DNA from: JBBECE01 sp964574935 | Lineage (GTDB): Bacteria; Pseudomonadota; Alphaproteobacteria; Rhizobiales; Devosiaceae | Direction of reading: 5' to 3' | DNA length: 64,000 nt | Assembly (NCBI GenBank): GCA_964574935.1 | Contig: CAZNOZ010000009.1 | Coordinates: 1-64,000 of the forward strand | Shown here: positions 57,119-64,000 of the stretch, piece after piece | Numbering within the stretch: the stretch's first letter is position 1 | How the letters are laid out: every line of letters starts with the position of its first letter | Translations under genes and position numbers: made by a program | The notes under the pieces: model-generated | What the model was told of the DNA's origin: nothing | The model's input: only the letters and a program-made list of their open reading frames with translations | Database searches by the model: none

Positions 57119-58531
57119 GTGGAAAGGGAATTGGACGCATCCGCGGATCCGGCCCCAACCGTCGAGCACAGCCTCGTGCACTCGGCGGGCCGGCGCCGGC
57201 GCACTTCGTTCCTCGGGGCCCTGACACGCATCGCCGTCGCCGTCGCGATCATCGGCGCCGCGGGCTATCAGGTCTCGTCGATGATCTCGGACCAGCCCGC
57301 GCCCGTCGAACGCCAGCCCCGGGAACGTTCCTTCACTGTGTCGGTCGTCGAACCGGTGCCTCAGTCCGTCCAGACGCACCTGAAGACCTACGGCGAGATT
57401 GTCGCCGCGCGCTCCATCGACATTCGTTCGCAAGTCGCCGGGGAGGTCGTCGAGGTCTCTGACAATCTCAAGGTCGGCGCCGCCGTCGGCGAGGGCGAAG
57501 TGTTGCTGCGCGTCGATTCATTTGAATATGACGGCCAGGTCACCCTCGCCCGCGCCAATCTGGCCGACGCCCAGCTGGCGCTCAGCGAAGCCCGGTCGGC
57601 CAGGGAGCTCGAAGGCTCGGCCCTCGAATTCGCGCGCACCCAGCTCGCCGCTGGCGAACGGGATCTCGAGCGTGCCAACACCCTCATGGATCGCGGCTCG
57701 GCCACCCGGCAAACGGTCGAACAGCTCGAGTTGACCGTTGCCGAGCGGCGGCAGGCGGTGGCGCAGCATCAGTCTTCTCTGGTCGGTCTCGAAGCCGAGA
57801 TCCAGCGCCGGCAGGCGGCCATTGAAGCGTCGCGCTGGAGCCTCGACCAGGCACTGAGGGCCCAGGCCAATACACTCGTCAAGGCCCCGTTCGCCGGTAT
57901 CGTCACGGCGGAGAATGTCGATCTTGCCAGCGTTGTCGCCAACAACGAGACCTTGGTCTCGATGTACGAAACCGCTTCGCTCAACGCCCGGTTCGTGGTC
58001 TCGGACCAGCAATACGGTCAGCTCATGCGCATGGGCCTGGTGGGTCGCCCGGTGCAGGTGGTCTGGCAGATCGAGCCAGAGCCCCTGGTTGTCGACGGCG
58101 CCATCGATCGCGCCGGCGCCCAGGTCGATGCCGCTTCCGGAGGGGTTGAGATGTTTGCAGCCCTCGACTCGGTCCAATCCACCGCCATCCGGCCCGGCAC
58201 CTTCGTGGAAGTGTCCGTCGCCGGCCCCCGCTTTGAGGGCGTGCTGCGCCTGCCCGAGACGGCGGTTTATGGCGGCGACCACATTTTTGTGGTCCGCGAC
58301 GGGCGCATGGCGCGCATCGATGCCGAGGTTCTGGGCCGCGAAGGCGAGGATGTGATCGTCCGCGCCGACATACCCGAGGGCGAACCGGTCATCACCACCC
58401 GGCTGGCGCAGGCCGGCGAGGGCTTGCGCGTGACCGTCGAAGGCGAAGCGCCCGAAGCCGGGTTCCGGCCCGGCCAGGGCGGCTTTCGGGGTCCCGGAGG
58501 CGGATCTCGCGGCGGGATCCCGCCGGGGTGA
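57119..58531 (+). CDS. RND efflux periplasmic adaptor (membrane fusion protein)
   Basis: A 470-residue HlyD/AcrA-type adaptor that bridges an inner-membrane RND pump and an outer-membrane channel. One N-terminal helix (LTRIAVAVAIIGAAGYQVS, about 32-50) anchors it, without a lipobox. A biotinyl-lipoyl half motif SIDIRSQVAGEVVEV and its partner NTLVKAPFAGIVT flank a long coiled coil (about 140-250; SEARSARELEGSALEFART). A beta barrel and a membrane-proximal part follow, ending in a Gly/Pro/Arg-rich tail. I take GTG 57119 because GGAAGG lies 7 bases before; GTG 57104 is possible. The pump gene overlaps by 4 bases. Confidence 0.93.
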   Translation: MERELDASADPAPTVEHSLVHSAGRRRRTSFLGALTRIAVAVAIIGAAGYQVSSMISDQPAPVERQPRERSFTVSVVEPVPQSVQTHLKTYGEIVAARSIDIRSQVAGEVVEVSDNLKVGAAVGEGEVLLRVDSFEYDGQVTLARANLADAQLALSEARSARELEGSALEFARTQLAAGERDLERANTLMDRGSATRQTVEQLELTVAERRQAVAQHQSSLVGLEAEIQRRQAAIEASRWSLDQALRAQANTLVKAPFAGIVTAENVDLASVVANNETLVSMYETASLNARFVVSDQQYGQLMRMGLVGRPVQVVWQIEPEPLVVDGAIDRAGAQVDAASGGVEMFAALDSVQSTAIRPGTFVEVSVAGPRFEGVLRLPETAVYGGDHIFVVRDGRMARIDAEVLGREGEDVIVRADIPEGEPVITTRLAQAGEGLRVTVEGEAPEAGFRPGQGGFRGPGGGSRGGIPPG

Positions 58532-61500
58532 GCATGCGCCCCTCCGAAACCACGGCCAGGAGTTTTCTGTCCGGCTTCGTGCACCACCGCAACGCCGCCA
58601 ACCTGCTGATGGCGCTGTTCATCCTGCTCGGCGTGTGGGGGATGATGCAGCTCAACCGGCAGTTGATGCCGGACACCCAGATCCCCTCGGTCAATATCTC
58701 GCTGGGCTGGAGCGGGGCGAGCGCCGAGGACGTCGAGAAAAACCTTCTTCTGCCCATCGAACCGGCGGTGCGGTTCCTTGACGGCGTGACCGCGATGCAC
58801 TCCTGGGCCTTCGAAGGACGCGGGCGTATCCAGCTTGAGTTCGAGCCCGGCACGGATATCGACAAGGCCGAATCCGACGTTTCCGCGGCCGTCGCCGCCG
58901 TTCCCAACCTGCCGGAGGCGGCGGACGCGCCCCAGGTCTCGGCACCGAAATTCTTCGATCCTGTCGCCAATATCGGCATCGCCGGCCCGTTTCCGGAGGA
59001 GGTACTGCGCGCCTATGCGCGCGAGATCCGCGATGGCCTGCTGGCCGAAGGGCTCGACCAGGTGACCTTCACCGGCTACCGCGATCGCGAGATCCTGATC
59101 AGCGTCGACGACGGCAAACTGCGCCAGCTCGACATTACCCTGTCCGATCTCGCCGCGGCGCTGACGCCCAATATCGCCGACCAGCCCTCCGGTGCGCTGC
59201 CGGGAGAGTTCGCCGCCCAGGTGCGTGCCCTCGCCCCTCAAGTCACCGCCCGCGATATTGCCGCCACCGAGCTCAGGGCATCTCCAACCGGCGAGAAGCT
59301 GACCTTCGGCGACGTCGCGACTGTCGAGGACACCTATTCGGACAACCAGCGGCTCGGCTACATGCGCGGTGAGCCGGCGATCCGGTTGCAGGTCTCCCGG
59401 TCGCTCAACGCGGATACCGTCGAGTCTTACGAGAAGATCGTCTCGTACGTGAGTGAGGTGCGACCGACACTGCCGGCCGCCCTGAAGATCGTCGTCTTCA
59501 ATGCCGCTGCCGAGCAGGTCAACAAGCGTCTGGGACTGCTGGTGACCAACGGCGCTACAGGCTTGGCAGTGGTGTTGCTGATCCTCTTCCTGTTTCTCGA
59601 TCACCGCGTGGCGTTTTGGGTGGCGATGGGAATCCCGGTGTCCATCCTGGCGACGCTCGGCCTGATGTTCCTGAGCGGGCAGACGCTGAACATGATGTCG
59701 ATGTTCGCGTTGATGATGACCCTGGGTATCATTGTTGACGACGCCATTGTTGTCGGCGAGCACACCGCCACGCGCTACGCGCACGGCGACGCTCGCACCG
59801 ACGCGGCGATCAACGGCGCCGGGCACATGGCCGCGCCGGTCATCGCCGCCTCGCTCACCACCATGGCCGCGTTCGGTCCGATCTTCTTGGTGCGCGGCGT
59901 GGTGGGCCAGCTCGCCGCCGCCATCCCGCTGGTCGTGCTCGCCGTGCTGACCGCCAGCCTGCTCGAGTGCTTTTTCATCCTGCCCGGCCACCTCGCGCAT
60001 TCCCTGCCGCGCCAGCGCCGTCGGCCCAACCTCTTCCGGCGGAGCTTCGATGCCGGCTTCGCGGTGTTCAGGGAGCGCATATTCGGGGCGCTGTCGCGCC
60101 TTTCCTACCGATGGCGCTATGCGACCGTGGCTCTCGCCGTCTCGCTCGCCGGCCTTTCGGGCGCGCTCATCGCTTCCGGGCAGCTTGGGTTCCAGTTCTT
60201 CCCCACCTCCGAGGGCGAGAGCTTCAACGTCTTCGCCTCTTTTCAGCCGGGCATCCCCCAGGACCAGATGGAGGCGATCATTGTCGACATCGAAAGTGCG
60301 GTCAGTTCCGTCGAGGCCGAACTCTCCCCCGACGGCACCCCGGTGATCCTGACCACCTACGCCAATCTCGACGTCGACAACGCCGGCGCCAATTTCAATG
60401 TCTATCTCACCCCGTCCGAGACGCGCGCCGTGCGCACCGGCGAGATCACCCAGGCCCTGCGCGAGGCGCTGCCGGCGGTTGCCGGCGTCCAGAGTATTTC
60501 GGTGCGCGAATTCCGCGGCGGGCCGCCGGGGCGCGCCATTGACGTGCAGTTCTCCGGCGCCGACACCGCGGTGCTCAAGCAGGCCTCGGAGGCGCTTCAG
60601 GATGTGCTTGAGGGGTTCGACGGGGTCACCGCGGTCTCCGACACGCTCAACTATGGCAACCCTGAACTGGTCATGGCGCTCAATGCCCGCGGCACCGCGC
60701 TCGGTTTTACCCTCGTCGATCTCGGTGCGCAGATCCGCGATGCCTTCGAGGGCCGCGTCGTGCGGCGCGTCGCCGCCCAGGACGAGGAGATCACGATTCG
60801 CCTCAAGCGCCAGACCGACGCGACCGGGTCTTCGGCGTTGCGCGATTTGTGGGTGCGAGCCCCCGCAGGCGGTTTCGTTCCGCTCTCGAGCATCGTCGCG
60901 TTTTCCGAACACCAGGGGTTCGACCGCATCGTTCGTGAAGATGGCAAGGACACGGTCTCGGTGCGCGCCGACGTCGACGAGGCGGTCGGTAACGCCGATG
61001 AGATCCTTACCCGGCTGCGGCTCGACTATCTGCCCCAGATCGTCGATCGCTACGGCGTCGGCTACGATCTCGGCGGCCGCCAGGCCGAGCGCGCCGCCGC
61101 CTTTGCCGACCTGGAGTTCGGCTTCGTCGTGGCATTGGGCGTGATGTACATCATCGTCGCCTGGATCTTCGCGTCATATGCCGCCCCGCTGGCGGTCATG
61201 CTCATCATTCCGTTCGGGGCGGCCGGCGCCGTGTGGGGCCACTACCTGCTCGGCTACGATCTGACCATCATCTCGTTGATGGGGCTGCTGGGTCTGTCGG
61301 GGATCGTCGTCAACGATTCGATCGTTCTGATTTCGCGCCTGCAGGAACGGCTGCGGGACGGGGAAGGCCTGCGCAAGGCGGCGACAGGAGCCGCCCGCGA
61401 CCGCCTGCGCGCCGTGCTCCTGACCTCGCTGACCACCATTGGGGGGCTCAGCCCGCTGCTCTTCGAGAAGTCGCTGGAGGCCCAGTTTCTGATCCCCATG

Positions 61501-61692
61501 GCCATCACGATCGTTTTCGGTCTGATGATGTCGACCGCGCTGGTGCTGTTCCTCGTTCCGGCCTTCATCGGCATTGGCGCCGATATCGGCGCCGTCGCGC
61601 GATGGGCGTTCATGACCCCCGGTGCCCCGAGCTTTCGCGAAATGATCGCGGGTGCCCACCACGAACGGCCGCGTCCGCAGCCGGCCGAGTAG
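58528..61692 (+). CDS. RND-family efflux transporter permease (AcrB/MexB-like)
   Basis: A 1054-residue proton-driven exporter with twelve helices and two large periplasmic loops. Helix 1 is NLLMALFILLGVWGMM. Helix 4 has the proton relay aspartates in GIIVDDAIVVGEH (Asp404, Asp405). The repeated half has LMGLLGLSGIVVNDSIVLISRL. The overall pattern is closer to the AcrB-like group of putative multidrug or lipophile pumps than to metal pumps (no metal-binding methionine triad). No outer membrane factor is encoded next to it. GTG 58528 overlaps the adaptor's stop; ATG 58534 is also possible. Confidence 0.93.
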   Translation: MSMRPSETTARSFLSGFVHHRNAANLLMALFILLGVWGMMQLNRQLMPDTQIPSVNISLGWSGASAEDVEKNLLLPIEPAVRFLDGVTAMHSWAFEGRGRIQLEFEPGTDIDKAESDVSAAVAAVPNLPEAADAPQVSAPKFFDPVANIGIAGPFPEEVLRAYAREIRDGLLAEGLDQVTFTGYRDREILISVDDGKLRQLDITLSDLAAALTPNIADQPSGALPGEFAAQVRALAPQVTARDIAATELRASPTGEKLTFGDVATVEDTYSDNQRLGYMRGEPAIRLQVSRSLNADTVESYEKIVSYVSEVRPTLPAALKIVVFNAAAEQVNKRLGLLVTNGATGLAVVLLILFLFLDHRVAFWVAMGIPVSILATLGLMFLSGQTLNMMSMFALMMTLGIIVDDAIVVGEHTATRYAHGDARTDAAINGAGHMAAPVIAASLTTMAAFGPIFLVRGVVGQLAAAIPLVVLAVLTASLLECFFILPGHLAHSLPRQRRRPNLFRRSFDAGFAVFRERIFGALSRLSYRWRYATVALAVSLAGLSGALIASGQLGFQFFPTSEGESFNVFASFQPGIPQDQMEAIIVDIESAVSSVEAELSPDGTPVILTTYANLDVDNAGANFNVYLTPSETRAVRTGEITQALREALPAVAGVQSISVREFRGGPPGRAIDVQFSGADTAVLKQASEALQDVLEGFDGVTAVSDTLNYGNPELVMALNARGTALGFTLVDLGAQIRDAFEGRVVRRVAAQDEEITIRLKRQTDATGSSALRDLWVRAPAGGFVPLSSIVAFSEHQGFDRIVREDGKDTVSVRADVDEAVGNADEILTRLRLDYLPQIVDRYGVGYDLGGRQAERAAAFADLEFGFVVALGVMYIIVAWIFASYAAPLAVMLIIPFGAAGAVWGHYLLGYDLTIISLMGLLGLSGIVVNDSIVLISRLQERLRDGEGLRKAATGAARDRLRAVLLTSLTTIGGLSPLLFEKSLEAQFLIPMAITIVFGLMMSTALVLFLVPAFIGIGADIGAVARWAFMTPGAPSFREMIAGAHHERPRPQPAE

Positions 61693-61698
61693 GTCGGT

Positions 61699-63144
61699 TC
61701 AGCCGCGCCAGAAACGCGGCATGAACAACACCAGCACGGTGAACAGCTCCAGCCGGCCGAGGATCATCCCCGCCGCCAGCAACCATTTCGAGATGTCCGA
61801 CAGCGGCTGGAAGGTCCCCGTGGGCCCGATAATCTCGCCCAGTCCCGGCCCGACATTTGAGATCGCGGTCGCCGCCCCGGAAAGCGCGGTCGTCGTGTCC
61901 AGTCCGGTGAGCGACAGCGCCAGGGCCAGCACGAAAAAGGCAAGCAAATAGATGAACACGAAGCTCATCACCGAGGCCGACACGGTCTCCGGCAGGGGCC
62001 GGCGGTTATACCGACGCACAAACACGCCGGACGGGAACAGAATCTGCTGAATGTGGTGCCGCAGGTCGATGTAAAGGACCTGCAGCCGGAAAGTCTTGAT
62101 CCCGCAGGACGTCGAGCCGGCGCAGCCGCCGAAGAACGTGATGATGAAGAATACCGTCACCGACAGCGGCCCCCAGGCCCCGTAGTCGATCGTCGCGTAA
62201 CCGGTGCCGGTCATCACCGAGGTCACCGAAAACAGCGCGTGCCGCACCGCCTCTTCGCCGGTGTGAAAGCCCCCGCCCACCTGGACACCGACGATGATGG
62301 CCGAGGTCACCGCGATCAGGGACAGAAAAGTCTTCACCTGGCTGTCGCGCAGCAGTGACCAAACCTGGCCGCGGAGCAGCCGCAAATAGAGCAGGAAGGG
62401 CAGCGAACCGAGGATCATGAAGGCCACGGCGATGTAGTCGATCGCCGTCGAATGGTAGGACTCGATCGAGCCGTTGCGGGTAGAGTATCCGCCCGTCGCC
62501 AATGTGGTCATCGAATGCACGATGGCGTCGAACAGGCTCATGCCGGCGCCCCAGTAGAAGGCCGCGCAGGCCGCCGTCAGCCCCACATAGATGGCGGTCA
62601 TGCCCCCGGCGATCTGGGCCGCCCGCGGCAAGATCTTGTCGGGGGTCTCGAACGCTTCGGCGCGGAACATCTGCATGCCGCCCACCTGCAGCATCGGCAG
62701 CACGGCGATCGCCATGACGACGATTCCCAGCCCGCCGAACCACTGCAGGAGCCCCCGCCACAGCAGCAGCCCCGGCGGCGCCGATTCGAGCTCGGTCATG
62801 ATCGTGGCGCCCGTTGTCGTCAGCCCGGACACCGACTCGAACACCGCATCGGTGAAGCTCAGCCCGAGCCCCGACCAAAACAAGGGCAGCGAACCGAACG
62901 CCGACAGCACGATCCACACCAGCGCCGTCAGCATGAAGGCCTGCCGCGTGCTGAGCTGCCGGGCGCCGCCCGACGAAGCCGCCCAGGCCCCGGCCCCCGC
63001 CAGCGCCGTGAACAGGCCCGAGGCCACGAACACGATCCAGTCGGGGTTGCCCACTGCCGCGTCCGCGATGGCGGGCAGGAACATCGCCACGCCGAGCGTC
63101 GCGGTCAGCGCGCCGATGATCATCAAAACGGGGCGGAATTCCAT
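61699..63144 (-). CDS. trkH: Trk-type potassium uptake transporter TrkH
   Basis: A 481-residue potassium channel-like transporter with four pore repeats. The filter regions include SVSGLTTTGATIM (first), HSMTTLATGGYST, SVTSVMTGTGYAT and a fourth in LSGAATAISNVGPGLG. Each keeps the filter glycine. I start at ATG 63144, which opens on MEFRPVLMIIGALTATLG, as usual for TrkH; the frame extends to 63192 with an unlikely Cys/Ala leader. It needs a TrkA/KtrA-type partner, not in this window. Converges with the RND gene, 6 bases apart. Confidence 0.95.
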   Translation of the reverse strand: MEFRPVLMIIGALTATLGVAMFLPAIADAAVGNPDWIVFVASGLFTALAGAGAWAASSGGARQLSTRQAFMLTALVWIVLSAFGSLPLFWSGLGLSFTDAVFESVSGLTTTGATIMTELESAPPGLLLWRGLLQWFGGLGIVVMAIAVLPMLQVGGMQMFRAEAFETPDKILPRAAQIAGGMTAIYVGLTAACAAFYWGAGMSLFDAIVHSMTTLATGGYSTRNGSIESYHSTAIDYIAVAFMILGSLPFLLYLRLLRGQVWSLLRDSQVKTFLSLIAVTSAIIVGVQVGGGFHTGEEAVRHALFSVTSVMTGTGYATIDYGAWGPLSVTVFFIITFFGGCAGSTSCGIKTFRLQVLYIDLRHHIQQILFPSGVFVRRYNRRPLPETVSASVMSFVFIYLLAFFVLALALSLTGLDTTTALSGAATAISNVGPGLGEIIGPTGTFQPLSDISKWLLAAGMILGRLELFTVLVLFMPRFWRG

Positions 63145-63303
63145 CAACGCGGCGGCAGTCCCCGGGGCGCAAGCCGCGCGACAATGAATCATTGCCGGGG
63201 AGGGGGCAAGGGCGCCCCGGCTCCCTGCGGCCGATTGCTCGCATTATGGGTCGCTCGTCGCGTGCGGCCCGCTGTGATAAAAGGCCGTCCGAGGGGGCGG
63301 GGC

Positions 63304-63933
63304 ATGCTCGACGGCGCCATGCGCAAGATCATCGATCCGCCGCTCGGCGCGGTCGGGCGGGTGCTGGCGCGCTGGGGAATTTCCGCCAACGCCATGACCC
63401 TGGCCGGCTTGGTGGCCGGATTGTTCGGGGCCCTGTCCATTGCCATCGGCAACCCGTCGGAAGCCATCTGGCTCATCCTGCTGTCGCGTGTGGGGGACGG
63501 GCTCGACGGCGCCATCGCGCGGGCAACGACCAAGACGGACTATGGCGGCTACCTCGATATCGCCGCCGACTTTCTCTTCTACGGCGCCATTCCGACCGCC
63601 TTCATCATCGCCGAGCCGGCGGCAAACGCCGTGCCGGGTGCGGTGCTGCTGCTCGCCTTCTATTTCAACTGCGCGACGTTTTTGGGCTATTCGGTCATGG
63701 CCGAAAGGCGGCGTCTGACGACCTCCGCCCGAGGCGCGAAATCGCTCTACTTCACCGGCGGGCTGCTCGAGGGAACGGAGACCGTCGTCTTTTTCGTCGT
63801 GATCTGCATCTGGCCGGGCTGGTTCGGGCCGCTCGCGTGGCTGTTTGCCCTGGGCACCTTCATCACCGCGATCGCGCGGCTGTTTCTTGGCTGGCAGGTC
63901 TTCGGCGGCAGCGCCGGCTCAGATCGCCGATAG
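63304..63933 (+). CDS. CDP-alcohol phosphatidyltransferase family protein
   Basis: A 209-residue membrane enzyme that joins a CDP-activated lipid or alcohol to an alcohol group. The signature D-G-x2-G-A-x2-A-R...G-x3-D-x3-D is present as GDGLDGAIARATTKTDYG (Asp65, Asp68) and YLDIAADF (Asp85, Asp89). Five or six helices are visible. The acceptor (glycerol phosphate, serine, inositol or other) is not readable. The ATG at 63304 follows GGGGGCGGGG. It overlaps the downstream minus-strand gene by about 15 bases at its 3' end. Confidence 0.9.
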   Translation: MLDGAMRKIIDPPLGAVGRVLARWGISANAMTLAGLVAGLFGALSIAIGNPSEAIWLILLSRVGDGLDGAIARATTKTDYGGYLDIAADFLFYGAIPTAFIIAEPAANAVPGAVLLLAFYFNCATFLGYSVMAERRRLTTSARGAKSLYFTGGLLEGTETVVFFVVICIWPGWFGPLAWLFALGTFITAIARLFLGWQVFGGSAGSDRR

Positions 63934-64000
63934 CGCGAAATCGAGATCGGCAATCAGGTCCTCGGTGGCCTCCAGCCCGACCGATAGGCGGAGCAGCGCC
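63919..64000 (-). CDS. C-terminal end of a Cys/Met metabolism PLP enzyme (probable cystathionine beta-lyase), partial
   Basis: Only the last 26 residues are inside the window, ending at the stop at 63919-63921. The read LRLSVGLEATEDLIADLDFAL is the conserved C-terminus of the Cys/Met metabolism PLP family (MetB/MetC/MetZ). Cystathionine beta-lyase is the likeliest member in this clade, but sister enzymes share the motif. The rest of the gene lies to the right. Confidence 0.7.
   Translation of the reverse strand, partial: ALLRLSVGLEATEDLIADLDFALSAI

Noticed and set aside
58267..60912. 881-residue open frame on the minus strand opposite the RND transporter
   Set aside because: Gly/Arg/His/Glu-rich shadow; the RND gene on the other strand has complete helices and the proton-relay aspartates.
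1..64000. CRISPR array, prophage or insertion sequence
   Set aside because: I saw no regularly spaced repeats, transposase, integrase or phage structural genes in the window.

Overview
This is a GC-rich chromosomal window with no phage, insertion sequence or CRISPR array. It comes from an alphaproteobacterium, most likely of the order Hyphomicrobiales (Rhizobiales). The evidence is the block rpmH-rnpA-yidC-engB-argB-HAD nucleotidase, the argD-argF-hslO trio, a GcrA cell-cycle regulator with GANTC sites in front of it, an FnrN/FnrL-type regulator and a phoR-pstSCAB-phoU-phoB operon. I cannot fix the genus.

Layout. 1-7184: housekeeping genes (HAD nucleotidase, argB, engB, yidC, rnpA, rpmH) with a secreted hypothetical protein, a Tat-type MsrB and a glutamine amidotransferase. 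7185-10881: a TVP38-type membrane protein, a mercuric-reductase-like flavoenzyme and a sensor kinase without a partner. 10980-11056: tRNA-Arg(ACG). 11341-18961: ppsA, a beta-phosphoglucomutase/trehalose-phosphatase fusion, a GH65 phosphorylase and a PfkB-type kinase. 18989-29114: a five-gene family-5 ABC transporter, a GH51 arabinofuranosidase, an acyltransferase and an ArsR-type regulator, which read as an arabinoside-use locus. 29515-31288: an FNR-type regulator, a hemerythrin-like protein and a probable small membrane protein. 31388-35747: two tandem paralogous secreted proteins of unknown function. 35881-42000: a DUF6165-like protein, a secreted hypothetical protein, a very large TPR-GT4-GT9 glycosyltransferase and an HTH-methyltransferase. 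42197-43972: a pirin and PPK2. 44274-52403: the phosphate-sensing and uptake operon. 52436-57013: a P-loop kinase, gcrA, argD, argF and hslO. 57119-64000: an RND efflux pair, TrkH, a CDP-alcohol phosphatidyltransferase and the end of a PLP enzyme, probably MetC.

How it fits together. The most interesting theme is a probable low-oxygen module. The FNR-type regulator has its three N-terminal cysteines and the fourth core cysteine. FNR-type boxes lie before the hemerythrin gene, before a small membrane-protein gene (with a -10 hexamer about one base from class II spacing) and before the ppsA operon. That operon holds, as two overlapping genes, the three domains that Mycobacterium tuberculosis carries fused in OtsB1 (Rv2006), plus a PfkB kinase. 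OtsB1 and PfkB of M. tuberculosis are both in its DosR hypoxia regulon. The second candidate novelty is the pair of secreted paralogs at 31388-35747, which share an N-terminal six-cysteine domain and a long C-terminal domain that I cannot assign. Other points are a PstA with a large coiled-coil insertion, a triple Pho box before pstS and a dense GANTC cluster before gcrA.
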